Source: Tachypleus tridentatus (taxonomy: Eukaryota > Arthropoda > Merostomata > Xiphosura > Limulidae). From it: DNA of 64,000 bases. Shown piece by piece: positions 11,258 to 22,949 of the stretch. The stretch lies in the NCBI RefSeq assembly GCF_004210375.1, contig NC_134825.1:1612001-1676000 (forward strand), in the 5' to 3' direction. A model generated the notes under the pieces. That model worked only from the letters and a program-made list of their open reading frames with translations, was not told where the DNA came from and did not search any database. Within the stretch, counting starts at the first letter, position 1. The number at the start of each line of letters is the position of its first letter. A program made the translations under genes and the position numbers.

Positions 11258-12336
11258 GTAATAATGTAGCTTAAGATTCTGTAGCTCTTAATATTTAAAT
11301 TTTATAAAAATTAATATTAGTGTAAAATTAATAATTAAATATTAATACCCATGTAATGTAGTTTAGGGTATTTACACCGAATATCACTAAATTTATTGAG
11401 TAACAAAATGTTTTGTGCACAGTAAAGTCTAGCATGACTCTCTTTTTCTTCAAGCACATGTATTGAAAAAGTAGTTAATACAAATTAATAAATGTGTTTT
11501 AGTTTTGTTAACAAATGCATTAGTATGTGTTAGTCTTAACTGTTTTATGAAAGTTCTGTTTCTTTCACAATATATATTAGGGAAATATGTAATTAATCTG
11601 TTATAAAAACCAGGTGCTGTGTATAAGCTAGTCACAGTTATGTAACATGGATATTTGAAAAGTGTATGGAATAACCAAATTTCCTTTCTCTGTATGTAAC
11701 CATGTGTTTTCTGTAAGGGACACTATTACACTTAGTAATAAAAAACAAAACAAAAAAACAAACCAGGATAAAGAGTTAGTGCTGTTTGCTCAAAGGTTAC
11801 TAACTCTGAGATTTTAGTGATGGTAAGAAATTGAGACAGAGGTTGTACATGCTAATAAAACACAGAACATTTTCTAATGTTAATAATATTTTCAACAATA
11901 CAGAGATAGCTTTTCATAAAGGTTTTATTTGTAATCTATTATACACTTCAAAGTATTAAATTCCAATTGTCAAAATGTCTCAACTTTCTTATGCCTCATT
12001 ATTTTGCTCATTAATAACCAAATGGTTTGTCATTTATAATGTATAAACATCCTTTAATAGAAAGTCTGGTCGTAAGATAAACATCATGACTAACTGTGCA
12101 CTCGAGTGATAGTCATATGATAAAAGTGGAATATGTTTATATTCCCAAATGAATTTGTAATTTTTTATATGAACTGTTTCCTTACTTTAATATACAATCA
12201 GTGTGAAAATTGTAAGTAAATTTGACTAAACACACTTTCATTACATGACAATAGTTAATACAGGAATAGTCTTTCCTTTTCTCTGCTTTATTTTTTTTCT
12301 GCTCTTCCTACTTATAAATGTTCTATTTCCTTTCAG
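11258..12336. other. Last AGA intron
   Basis: An AT-rich intron from gtaataat to ctatttcctttcag. It has a short A-rich run near 11740-11763. No mobile element is recognised. Confidence 0.7.
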
Positions 12337-12434
12337 GTGCAGCATGTCATGGAATGAAGGAGTTTCCTTTCTCTGTATGCAATCCTGTGATAGGAAAAGT
12401 TAAAGTTAACTATGCTCAGTGTATAAATATTTGA
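12337..12434 (+). CDS. AGA: Aspartylglucosaminidase last exon with stop
   Basis: Following a strong acceptor (ctatttcctttcag) the exon reads GAACHGMKEFPFSVCNP, then VIGKVKVNYAQCI and two extra residues before TGA at 12432-12434. The GAAC start and the Cys-Ile near the end match the C-terminus of animal AGA, whose cysteines form disulphides. Phase agrees with 11257. The gene continues upstream of the window. Confidence 0.9.
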
Positions 12435-12622
12435 AAAGTTTAGAAGAAATTTAATGAATTTCAGTTTCATCGAACAATGATCGTGTTTTTTATAACTAAA
12501 GCAATTAAAGCTAATCATTCCAACTTTCTTTTACATTAGAAATGTAACATTATGGTTAAATCTCATGTTTATTATGTTTAGTGACAGAATATTTAAGAAT
12601 TATTAAATCAGATTTACAGACT

Positions 12623-12628
12623 AATAAA
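12623..12628 (+). promoter_or_regulatory. Possible polyadenylation signal of AGA
   Basis: The hexamer aataaa lies about 190 bp after the AGA stop codon. In AT-rich DNA such hexamers are common, so this is only a reasonable candidate. Confidence 0.35.
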
Positions 12629-12894
12629 TGTTATGTATGATGATAAGAAGAGAAATTTCAATTTATAAGAAATATAAGTATTGGTAATACATATCTTTAT
12701 AAAACAAACTTAATGTTTAACTTATCTGTTCTCAAATGTCTAGTCAAAATATTGCAAATACACTGTAATACAAGGTTTGTTGTGTACAGTATATTTCAAT
12801 GCTTTAAGAGACTGCAACTTTCCTTTGAGAGAAGAGTAAGCAGTGGTTTTGCTTCTTGGTGACAAGAAATCCACTTAAAATAAAGATGTCTAAG

Positions 12895-13035
12895 AACAGC
12901 TGATATGGGTATTAACACTTCTACTAAGAAAGCAGAGAACAACGTTAACCTGAAGATGACCTAGGAAGGTCGAAATATTATTTTTTGCTTTATTAGTAAA
13001 AGTGTTAACACCCATATCAGCCGTTCTGCGGTAGT
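12895..13035. mobile_element. Penelope-related foldback remnant
   Basis: The left part agctgatatgggtattaaca and the right part tgttaacacccatatcagcc are inverted copies. Between them is the motif cctgaagatgacctaggaag followed by gtcgaaat. The same motif set recurs at 49730-49880. The gaagatgacc..ggtcgaaacgttgttc signature also marks the 3' end of the GIY-YIG element at 63128-63729. I therefore read it as a terminal piece of a related Penelope-like family. Confidence 0.6.
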
Positions 13036-13479
13036 GGTTTTGCTTTTCTGCTGAAGTGTTTTTTTAGGACCTGTACTACACATTGTTGATATTGTACTGT
13101 ACATAATAAATTGTTTTAAAATGTTTACAACAGAACTTTCATACACAATGTTCTACATGTTAATTTTTAACAAAAGTATTGAGGAAGGAATGAGGAATCA
13201 TAACTGTGAAGTCCACCTTTTACCACCTATTACTCAACTCGCCATCTTGTTACTGAGTTATACCTCTTGAAGTATTCAACTCAGCAGTAGCTGCAAGTAC
13301 ACAGAATTATTTGATAGTTGTTGAGCTGTGTTTATGGGATGTTATTCTTGTGCTCACTACAGTGAATCTGTGTTGAGGTGATATTAGGTTCACCTGTGTT
13401 TATGTTCACTTTATATTTGAAACCATACACCATAATTCAATGTTTTTATGAAAATTATGGCCAGTCCTTTTTAAAGTAG

Positions 13480-16400
13480 TTTAATCAGGGGTTTTTTTTT
13501 TCTCTGCTAAATTGGTTTCTCAGTGGTTGGCATGTAGATTCTTCTCACTATGATTCATTTTTCTGTGACCTCCACCTTTTCTCCACTATGAAGCCTTTTG
13601 GGTGTGTGCATACTTTAAGAGTTTCACCAAAGCTATCTGACAACAGTCTTTCATACGTTGTTCATCATCTCTTATAGTGGGCCATTCCTCTTCTTTAACA
13701 CTATGATCTCCCCACCTTTCTGTTTCTAATTCCTTGTCCCTCTACCACTTGTCGTTGTACTTTTTCCTGTATGGTTAGCTATCATTCACTCTGTCTCTTT
13801 GTACCCAATTGTTCAGGCTGTGTATGGACATGCCTGTTTCTCTTCACAAACCTTTGGACCCATTTTTCAGCAGATTGGTGGGCATTTCAAGTTATTTATA
13901 ATTTTTTTCTTTACTTATTATCTTAGTTTTCTCCTCTTGATTCTCAGCATCTCAATGCTGCAGACCAAATCTTTTGTACAAGAGATTCATAAAAAGGTTT
14001 ATGTACCCTTCTTCAGGCTTTTATTCTACTAATTTTCATGTCTTCCAAAATAACTGAAACTGGCATCCATCCTCCCTCACCACCCCACCACTGTCAAGTG
14101 CTCTTGGCTCAAGCGGAGGGGGGTTCTTCTTCTCTGTTGGTCCGTTAATGAAGGTCGTCTTGGACACATTTCTCCATATTCAGGCTGCCCCATTTTCATC
14201 TCGTTCACCAAGATCAATTGTATAAATTTTGAGCTCTCCCATTTGGCATCACTTCAGCTCATTATGTTCTCAACCAAGTCATGGAGGCACTTGCTCATTG
14301 CGTCCACAGTTTTGGACATTCTTTCCATTATTACATGGATGACTTGAAAGCCTCTTTATTAGCCATTTCATTTCTCCTCCAAGTTGTTCCTGACTGACAT
14401 TGGATATTCGAGGTTTTTCAGTTTCTGATTCAGTTAAGCTCAGTCTTCTCCCCTTTGTCTGTGAGACATGGAGCATCTAGTCATCTCAACTCTGACTACT
14501 TTTATACTTCCTGCAGGATATATTCTGCCTCTGTTGAGGACTCTCACATCTCTAGCCTTAAATGAGGCTTCTTAAATGGACATTGATTGACCAATGGAAA
14601 AATCTGTTGAAATCCTTTGTGATCTCTTCTCCAAGATCTGTCTTGAAGGCTTGAGGGTGTGAATACTTCTGCCCACTCAGTGATGTCGAGAAACCCACTT
14701 GTTGAGAAATTTATATGCAAAAACGGCTCGTTTGGGTTGAGAAAATATTTTACATAGAAGAGCGAACAACGTTTCGACCTTCTTCTTGGAAGAAGAAAAA
14801 AACGTTTCTTGGTCGAAATGTTGTTCGCTCTTCTATGTAAAATATTTTCTCAACCCAAACGAGCCGTTTTTGCATATAAACTTCTGCCCACTGTTTGGAT
14901 TTACATGTCTTCACTGGTGCATCATTCAGATGTTGGATTGTGTTTTTGAATTCTTGAATTGCTCTACAGCAGTTATGGTGTTGGTTATCCATCTTCCTAT
15001 TTTCTACCATATTTAATAGATCATTTGATTATGATCTCTTATTGACAATTTTGTAGTTGTTTCCCATATCAATTATCAAGGTAAGACACTTCAGGGACCT
15101 TTGCTGCTGCATGTTGGAGTTTTTATTATAAGCTCACTCAAACAAGGATCATTTGAGAGCCTGTGATCTCCCTGGAGCTTTGAACTTTGTAAGAATTTGA
15201 CTGTTGACTAAACAAGATTCTCTAAGATTTTTGATGAATTTGTTCCCATTTTGGCATGTCTTTGATTGATATCTTAGCTATTGTTCTCAATGCCAAACTT
15301 TTATTTTCTAATATCTCACCTATTAGCCCTGGATGTTAATGCACTTAGCCATGACAGGTCTATTTTATTCTTTGCCCTCTTGTTCCTCTTATCCTGCATG
15401 TCATTGATTCTCACTACACTATTTGTCTTGCAGGTAGCAACTGTGGGTGGTACAGTCATGATTTTCCCTCCCTCACTCATGGGCATTCAGAATGCCTATC
15501 TGTATCTCATACTCTTGTTCAAATTTCACATGATCATTTTTCAGTCAAAAGTATCATCTTTGTCTTTATATGGGGGATTTTCTGGCTCATTTTTTCGTGG
15601 TCAGGTTTCTCTGATCATGTCAGACTTGGCATAACCTGGCAGTTAATGTTTGACTCATAATTTACAGTTACGGTTTCAAATATCTTACCAAAAATGCTCA
15701 CCCTTTTAGGGATGGGATCATTATAATGTAATAATCAGTCCCACTGTTACTTGATAAAAACTAACTCAAGACTTGGTAGTGAATGGTGTTAAATTACTGC
15801 CTTCCCACTGGTCTCGCTGCTAATTAGGAATAGATAGTGGGTAGACCTGTTCGTTTTGTCCCTGGTCTATCTGACACCAGGCCATCTCACTGTTTGACTA
15901 CCTTTCACCTTCCTTTACCTGGTTATTCAACTAACTATTGTTAGTTACCATGGTTGTCATTTCCTTTATTATTTTGTCTTTGTTCTAGCCCTTCCTAATT
16001 TAATAGCCTTGTTATTCTGTTACTTTGACTGGGAACTTACTGCAGTTTATACCTAATCCCTATTTCAACCCTTGGCTACTTGCACTTCATACCATCTCTC
16101 TCTCTTAGAACTGTTTCCTTTATGCTTGTGATAGTTATGGGTCTCATCTTTTTTTCATGGATCTTCCTTGACTGTTTGTTTCCCTGTATTTGGATGGCTA
16201 AGAAGGTAAATATTACCTTTTCTCCTATATATTTTCCATTGATCTTGGCCTTCTATAATTTTACTAACCATGATTGCCTTTTGAAGCTAATTCTGGTAGT
16301 CAGGAATTTCTTGGCATGTATAATTTCATTTTATGGTTCTCTTAATTGTTTATTCTTGTCATGGAGACCCCTCTTTCTCTACGCTTATTGGATGGATTCA

Positions 16401-16640
16401 TTAGCTTATCCACATCATCTGTTCCTCCATGGTTGGTAATTCTCACAGACTGTATAACGTGGCATAACGTCAAATCCGTCACTTGGTTCATTTTGTGGCC
16501 TACACTTTCAATGCTCCTTGGATACGAACCTCCAGGTTCACTTGTAGAGTACAACCAACAACTTTATCTCTCCCGTTATCTCAACTACCTGGTGGTTTTC
16601 TCTCCCTCTAGTCTCCAATATACTCTCTGTCATTAAGTAA
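13480..16640 (+). mobile_element. DIRS-like retrotransposon remnant
   Basis: On the plus strand, pieces of a DIRS-type polymerase appear in shifting frames. The RT core reads ALPFGITSAHYVLNQVMEAL and ends HYYMDD (YMDD at 14332-14343). About 1 kb later ALDVNALSHDRS (about 15326-15385) resembles the RNase H part of DIRS elements, which read V-D-A-x..x-W-S at this spot. DIRS elements normally carry a tyrosine recombinase downstream; I cannot show one securely. Many stops and shifts make this a dead copy. It is interrupted by the Penelope foldback at 14678-14879. Confidence 0.6.
14678..14879. mobile_element. 202-bp Penelope-derived foldback with 13-bp target duplication
   Basis: A 67-bp arm (14713-14779) holding aaacggctcgtttgggttga and agagcgaacaacgtttcgac is followed by a 31-bp spacer and a near-perfect inverted copy (14811-14877). 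It starts with cagtgatgtcgagaaaccca, the same terminus as the GIY-YIG-bearing element at 63128. The flanks are direct repeats of acttctgcccact (14665-14677 and 14880-14892), which is direct evidence that it was inserted as a unit into the DIRS remnant. Confidence 0.85.
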
Positions 16641-16807
16641 GATCCTCTTTTATTTTCTTCTATGTTTATAATGTGTACTCACTCGCATGTTTTTGAACTC
16701 ATCTGGTGACAACATTTGGCTCCCTCAATCTGCCTTGACTTCTGAAATATCCACTGTTGAGATGGGGTTATTTGCGTGTGTGCACGAATGTGAAATTTGT
16801 TTTAAAA
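16641..16807. other. Spacer between DIRS remnant and Tx1-like LINE
   Basis: A short stretch in which I recognise nothing. Confidence 0.4.
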
Positions 16808-18769
16808 CATTTTTTTAAAAAAGGGATCTCGGGCTACAAGGTACAACATGATATTATAAAATTGATCCTGGGTTATGGAGGTGACTGAAGAAGTAGGATC
16901 CCCAGTGCAGTGGGGACACACCATCTATGAGTCTTAACCTCCAGTTTGCTAGTCCCACATAAGAAAATTAGGAGAGCAAGATGTGGGTTGTCAAGCCCAT
17001 AACGTCCCACATCTATATCGCCCTTCACTGCCTGCAGATAGTGGGGGGGAAGGTCACTGCTCTCCCAACTTAGAATAAAAAAAATGAAAATAAAGTACTC
17101 TCATTTAGGGAAAGTAAAATAAAACTTATCTATTGAAGTTAGCATTCCTGTCCCCAATATAATTTTGAATTTATTTACAAGTAGGTGTACAACGAATCAT
17201 GACAAAGGAATGCAGTATGAACCGTGAAAAATGTTACACAAATATACAAAATGAAAAAGTAATAATGACTCATAGATATACAAAGTAAGGAGAAAAGGTA
17301 ATAATTAAACATATACTCAAAGCAAGAGTAAAAAGTAATTAAACACATACAAGGCGAAAACAAATATATACAAATAATAATAATAATTAAAGAACAGACT
17401 GAATCCAAGCTCGATCAGACCTCCCACCAATGCTACTGATGGAAAAAGTCTCTAGAACTCGCCTATCGAAAATCCACCTTGAGGCAGAGTAACAGCTTAC
17501 ACTTGGCCTTGCCCAGCATCTTAAAGTACAATACCGGTGCCTGCTCAAAAACTAATTTGTTTCAAACCAGCCAGATGACGTACTTCAAGATTGTTAGAGT
17601 ATACTGCAAGAAAAAGGCCAGGCTGTTGGCAACAGGAATCAGCGAGTGGTATAGGATGGTCTCAGTCGAGAGAGACAGGACCCAGAGAAGGCAGGCCGCC
17701 CATTCCCAGATCTCCACACACATTGAACAGAAAACCAACCTGTGCACGACAAACTTTACCTGAGTGTGACACAAAAGGAAACAACGGGATTACAAAAAGT
17801 TCCACAGATATGCACACTCCCTCATTGGAAGGATGTAATGCATGACATGCCAGTTGAAAGCCCAGAGGTAGCTATCGACATGACACATTGCAACGAGGCC
17901 CCAAATAATGTCCCACGGCAGAGCAGGGTGGTGTTGCTCAATCCTGCGGGTACATTCAGAGACCAGCATGCAGTAGAGGGAACGGGATTCTGTCAGAACA
18001 TCGGCTAACATTGCCGTATCACTGCAGCAGCATCTGCATACCAGGAATGAGGATCAAAATACATTGGTGTTTGCAGGCTCAATGGAACATCAAAAAGTCT
18101 GCACCTTGTGCCAATCAAGAATCTAATGAGATGGCAACTGGGATGGCTCTCCAAGGAAAAACAGCAAAAGGTGGTAGACGGTAAGAGAGAAAGACATTGG
18201 GTTCAGACACGTGGTATGCCTAGACCTCCCCTGCATGGTAGCAGTATCAAAGAAAGCAGAGATACAGCCTCAGGTTTGCCACCCCAAAGGAAGGCAAAGC
18301 CATGGCACTCAATGGCTCATGCAGTGCAGTCATCTGGAGGAAGAACAGCCCCAAGGTACCAGACCAAGGGGAGTATCCTCCTCCTCACCACCTCTGCCCT
18401 GCCAAAACAACGTTGGCAGGGCAGTAGCAGTAATCGTGCACTGCCGAACCGACACGCTGCACCACCTCCCCCAGACAACCTCGGGACATGAGTAAATGAA
18501 CCCCAAAACAAGTGACTGGGGAGGAGGTTCAATCTCATCCAAATGAGGAGTCGGCACACGAGACCCATTTTGCCTGATCACTGAGCCCGAAACTTGGCAT
18601 AGTTGAGCTGAGCAGTACTAGCCTGAGAGTAATGGTAGACAAAGACCAGTACTGAACCTGACGATGTTAAGTTCGTAAGGAACGGGTTCACATTCTCTGC
18701 ATGAGAAACTTATTTGACAATCGTACTCCCCGGCAATTGGAGGCCACGCACTGAGACAAAGTGGTACAG

Positions 18770-19560
18770 TTAAAAGAGTTGGCACTCGATCACCAATGCA
18801 TAAAGTGAGGGAGACAATGAACAACCCTGACGAACTCTCTGTAAGATGGGAAAGGAAGACGTCAGGTATCCGTTAATCAAGAGCCTGCTGGATGCAGTCG
18901 TGTACAATGCTTGCACGTACTGGACAAAAACAGGAATAAGGCCACACCTCTCCATAATGAACCACAAAAATTTATGGTGAACTCTATCAAAACATTTGCT
19001 CTGATCGAGGAATACAAAGATTGCAGGGATATCCCTGCCCATGAAGTAATGGAACAGGTCCCTGAGAAGCACCAAATTTTGTTGTATGCTTCTGCTCTGC
19101 ATGCCCCACGTCTGAGTGCAGAAACTAAAGGAAGGCATGGCTGCACCCAAACGGGCACACAGGACTTCAGAAATAATCTTTGCATCCACATTCAGAGAGA
19201 TATGCGACATCATGAGGAAAAATCTTCAGGCTGACTGCAATTGTTATAGATAAGAGTAATGAACCCATCCAGCATTCCTGGTGGCGTAGACCCTGTGGCC
19301 AGACAGCTGTTAAAAAGTGACAAATTAGGGTCCAACAACCTGCGACATGTAGTGGTAGAATTCCACCAGCAGTCCATCTGCCCCAGGACACTTGCCAAGT
19401 GGGATGGACCAAATGTACAACCAACATTCATCCAAGTTGATTGGTTTCACCAGCTGTTTGTGAAAGTAAGAGCAAAAGGTGAATAATGTTTTCCTACAAA
19501 TCAACGTCCACGGGTGAGGCCAAATATAAATGGTGATAACAGCCAAGGCATGCATCTAGA
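18770..19560 (-). pseudogene. Reverse transcriptase of Tx1-like LINE (copy A)
   Basis: On the minus strand one piece (19555 to about 19210) reads LGKCPGADGLLVEFY. Next comes the RT block (19213-18770) with VDAKIISEVLCARLG, SRSIQQNLVLLRDLFHY, FLDQSKCFDRVHHKFLW and RVRQGCSLSPSLYALVIE. These are the RT fingers/palm motifs of L1/Tx1-type LINEs: the normally DxxKAFD block reads DQSKCFD, and the RQGCPLSP block is nearly intact. The active-site YADD box that should follow is degraded, reading HADN in copy B. Several shifts separate the blocks, so the copy is dead. Confidence 0.85.
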
Positions 19561-20342
19561 ATGACAGAGACATCAGATGACGACTGACCATTCTCCAATA
19601 CCAGACTGGAAATGTGTGTGGTCTTGGCCATCTCCCGTGCCTTGCACAGTGGAACTCGTGTAACATTTCTGGGATCAAGAGATTTCATCAAACTAGAGAT
19701 GCTCACCCCATGGAATAGTTTGGAATAATCCAAATCTATTTCCCTGCAAAGGTTCTCAATGCCCGAGAGGACCCAGTGATCCATCAGCCTATCCCAGAGC
19801 AAAGAAGCTAAGATGTCTTGCCTGCTTCGCAAAGCCATGCAGAGGACTCGCGAATGCCTCACGCCAGCTTGCCTCAACAAGGAGGCAAAGGCTTCCTTGA
19901 GACATGCTCACCAGGACCTAGTGAAAGACTCGACAGAACAAAGGCCCTGGACAAAGGCAATTAATTCGTCTCCATCCTCATCCTTGGCAATGAGGGAGAC
20001 GTTGAGCCTCCACACACCAGGGCCCCAAAAAAACGGGGAGAAAATCCCGGAATGTGGTGAGAAGTGCCCAATGGTTAGACATGTAAAACAAGACATCCCC
20101 AACCTGGTGAACTGCAGCCCCACTGAGGTTCTGCCAGAGGCCAGGTGTTACATAAACCTGTCAAGGTGACAAGAAATGCCCTAAAAGGTCCAAGTGGCCA
20201 CATAAGCAGACCCATGCAGCACATGCCAGACATTGGAAAATTCAAAATCTGTCAGTACTCTGTGTAGAAACAGAATACACTGATCACTAGAAAGTGTATT
20301 GCCTGCATTCTTGAGGTGAGGATCCAGGATGCACTTGAAATC

Positions 20343-20640
20343 TCAACCAAGGATGATATTGGCCCGAGAAGAAGGGTTCACCTCCTCGGACTGAACAGAC
20401 TCATAGACATTAACAAGCCAAATTTTACGACCCCAAGTGGCAACATCAACACTCACGACCCACCTCTCAACATTACTATGTGATGCAAGGATGGTGCCAC
20501 TGAAATGCGTGTGGAAAAGGATCCCCCACACCCTGAACACGTGTCGTGCCAAATGATTAGAAGGCAAGACAGGATAGCCTGAAGGGAATGAAAAGTGGTC
20601 CCTTCGAGAGGCAAAATGCATCATCTGTAGAAAGATAACA
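20343..20640 (-). pseudogene. AP-endonuclease region of Tx1-like LINE (copy A)
   Basis: The minus-strand frame contains LQMMHFASRRDHFSFPSGYP (the LQE(T/H)-like start of APE-type LINE endonucleases), then GRKIWLVNVYESVQ and RANIILGDF-like residues crossing the end of the open frame. This is the nuclease that nicks target DNA in L1-type retrotransposition. The region downstream (20340-19560) is the degraded linker to the RT. Confidence 0.65.
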
Positions 20641-21299
20641 TCAACTGCAAGGCAGTCGAAGAGGGAGAATGCATAGAATTACTTGGCAATGCCATGCATT
20701 CCCACGATGTTCAAGGCGATGCAGGAAAACCCCATCAACCAATTGGAGGGGGATTAGTGACGTTACTGCTTGGACTTCACTGAATGAGAGGGGGGCAAGT
20801 GGCCACTTCAAGCCACCCAACCCCACCCCTGCTTTGGAATTGCAGCTGCTGGAATCTGACCACTGCCACTGCACCACAGGTAAATCCAGACCTAGGTCTA
20901 GAAGTATCATGGGGCTGAAGGGCCCTGCTCCCCCCTCATTGTCGTCCCCCAGCTCTGGAAGACTGGAGAAGTCGAACAAGCGAGGTGACCATAGCTCGTC
21001 CAACGTTGGGGTGGGGTCTGAAACGGCCGCGAGAGAGGGGGCCAGAAGACCCACAACACCCAAGGCTTGGGCAGGGGTCCCTTAGAACTTCAGCCACATC
21101 CCACTCAGCAGGGGAAGCCTGTGCCACCTTTAGAGGCACCATTTCTCTGGCTGACCCACCTGTAACAGAGTGGGCTTGACCTTCCTCGGCTGACCCACCT
21201 GGAACAGAGGGAGCTTGATCTTCCTCAGAGGATCCCATCCCATCACTTACTGGGGTGGCAAGAGTGTGGACACTAACCCCCTCACCACCAGACTCAGGC

Positions 21300-22407
21300 T
21301 TGAGTTTTCACAGAGATGGGGGTACCCCTAGGTCTCCTGGGCTGGCCAGAGCCCCAACCAAACTGTAGCCAGTAGCATGGACCTGAGCCTCCTCAGAGGC
21401 CCTTCCCACCCAAACGGCTCCCAGAGCGTACCCCACCTCCCCAGGGGTCGAAGCTCCCTCAACTTGGGCAGGAGAGACCCGTCCTCCCGATTCACGGGTT
21501 CTGCTGAGGCATGCCCCACCCTCGGAAATTGTTGGTTTTGGGGGCAGGGTGGTAGAAGCCTTCATCCCTTTCTCCCCTTCTTAACTCGCGGCTGCCCCGC
21601 AGCCACCGCGGCATATGTTGTCACACGCCTCGGGAAACGCAAGGTGTCACCATTACACCTATCACATTTAACAGTACACTCACTATATGTATGGCTATAG
21701 CCACACATTTCCCACACTGCGGGGTCTGGCAGTTATTAAGCAGGTGGCCTTCGAGGCCACAGCAGCGACACAGTCGCCGTATGCCCGGGTAATTACACAT
21801 TACCGGGAAGCTGCGTACAGTAATAAAGTTCGGAACCGGCTTCTTCATGTCTATACACTCTCGCCGGTTCCATGTGCACACTATTGGGCGGGTCTAAAAA
21901 GTCTCGTATTCTATTTTGCGAAGTGTCCCGTACGCTGCCAGTACGTCTTTTGCGGCATCGTGGGACAGTTCGAACTAGGCCAACCAGAGAGACATCCATT
22001 TAATGTTTTGCCCGGCTGGCTCCACAGGTACATCCTGGCTGCCAAAGAGAAAGTCCCCTTTGGCCAGCAAGTTCTGGGCGTGTGTGGACGACACCAGCAT
22101 TGCCACATACCTCTCATTTCCGAAGTGTTACAGACATTTAGTATGGCTACCCCCAACCTCAGTGTTCAAGGCATCTATAATCGCCGAGGGTAGAGAGGCC
22201 GTGGGCTCCATGAAGCGGATGAACCAAGGCCGAACAGAATATGGCCGGTTGACCGTAGTCATACCGACCGAGACGAACAACACTCCCACAAGCTACGCGA
22301 ACTTGTGGAACACGCTGCAGCACACGGTTACAAAACACAAAATCCCGTATCGGGCGACGGCGACATAACAAAAACCACGGTATTCGTTTAAACCTGCAGC
22401 TTAACAC
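21300..22407 (-). pseudogene. ORF1 (gag-like) remnant with CCHC zinc knuckle, Tx1-like LINE
   Basis: Overlapping minus-strand frames carry a knuckle CRCCGLEGHLLNNC at 21729-21770, spaced C-x2-C-x4-H-x4-C, followed by a second Cys pair (CGKC). LINE ORF1 proteins commonly use such knuckles to bind RNA. Upstream frames (22407-21793) continue the protein but are shifted relative to each other. Downstream to about 21300 the sequence is Pro-, Gly- and Glu-rich. Confidence 0.65.
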
Positions 22408-22430
22408 TAATTAATATTCCGATATACACA

Positions 22431-22899
22431 ATTATAGAGGCATTAATTAAGATGACATCAGTAAAGCGAACTTGGCAGAGGTGTAGTTTAGAGAGAGAGA
22501 GAAGTCTGAAGAAGGGGTGGTAAGGAACGTTGTGGTTCCTCTTCGTCCTCGCTCATGGAAGATTATTTACATTTATGTGGACGTTTTCTTGTAATTTTAT
22601 TTGACTTGTTTAAGGTGTGGAAGTGAGATGGGGCGTTATGAAAATGATGGGTGATAAAGGGGAATGAAACAAAGGCAGCACAAGGGAAGAATGCCAGGCC
22701 GGAGCCCGTAGTCCGAAAAGCCGACAAGACATCAACTCAAGCGGCACAATTCGGGGCCAAGCAAGAATATTGTCTTGGCTGGGATCTGAAGATCCAATAC
22801 CTGAGATTGGGATGTGAGGAGAAAGGGGAGTGGTCCGAGAAAACCCACTTTCACAGGACAAGCGCCGAATGTTTTACCTGTCCTGTGTCCAGATCTGAA
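22431..22899. other. Junction region between two LINEs
   Basis: It contains a short ga microsatellite near 22489-22502 and the string gagaaaacccactttcac (near 22838), which recurs as gagaaaacacactttcac near 29166. No gene is recognised. It may hold the 5' end of the Tx1-like LINE and the 3' end of the jockey-like one. Confidence 0.4.
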
Positions 22900-22949
22900 A
22901 AGAAATACATATAAACATATATTCACCTTATTTATCATTACGTATTTTG

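Larger units (their letters stand above)
16808..22430 (-). mobile_element. Tx1-like (L1-group) LINE, copy A, minus strand
   Basis: Read on the minus strand, the order is an ORF1/gag-like region with a zinc knuckle (about 22400-21300), an endonuclease region (about 20640-20200), reverse transcriptase (about 19560-18500) and a long 3' tail. The 3' tail is shared with copy B at 29985-33690, including the string attcaaaattatattgggg and a later gtccccac..gatcctactt block. This sequence is richer in G and C than its surroundings. Both open frames are riddled with stops and shifts. The 5' boundary is approximate because no target duplication was found. Confidence 0.8.
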
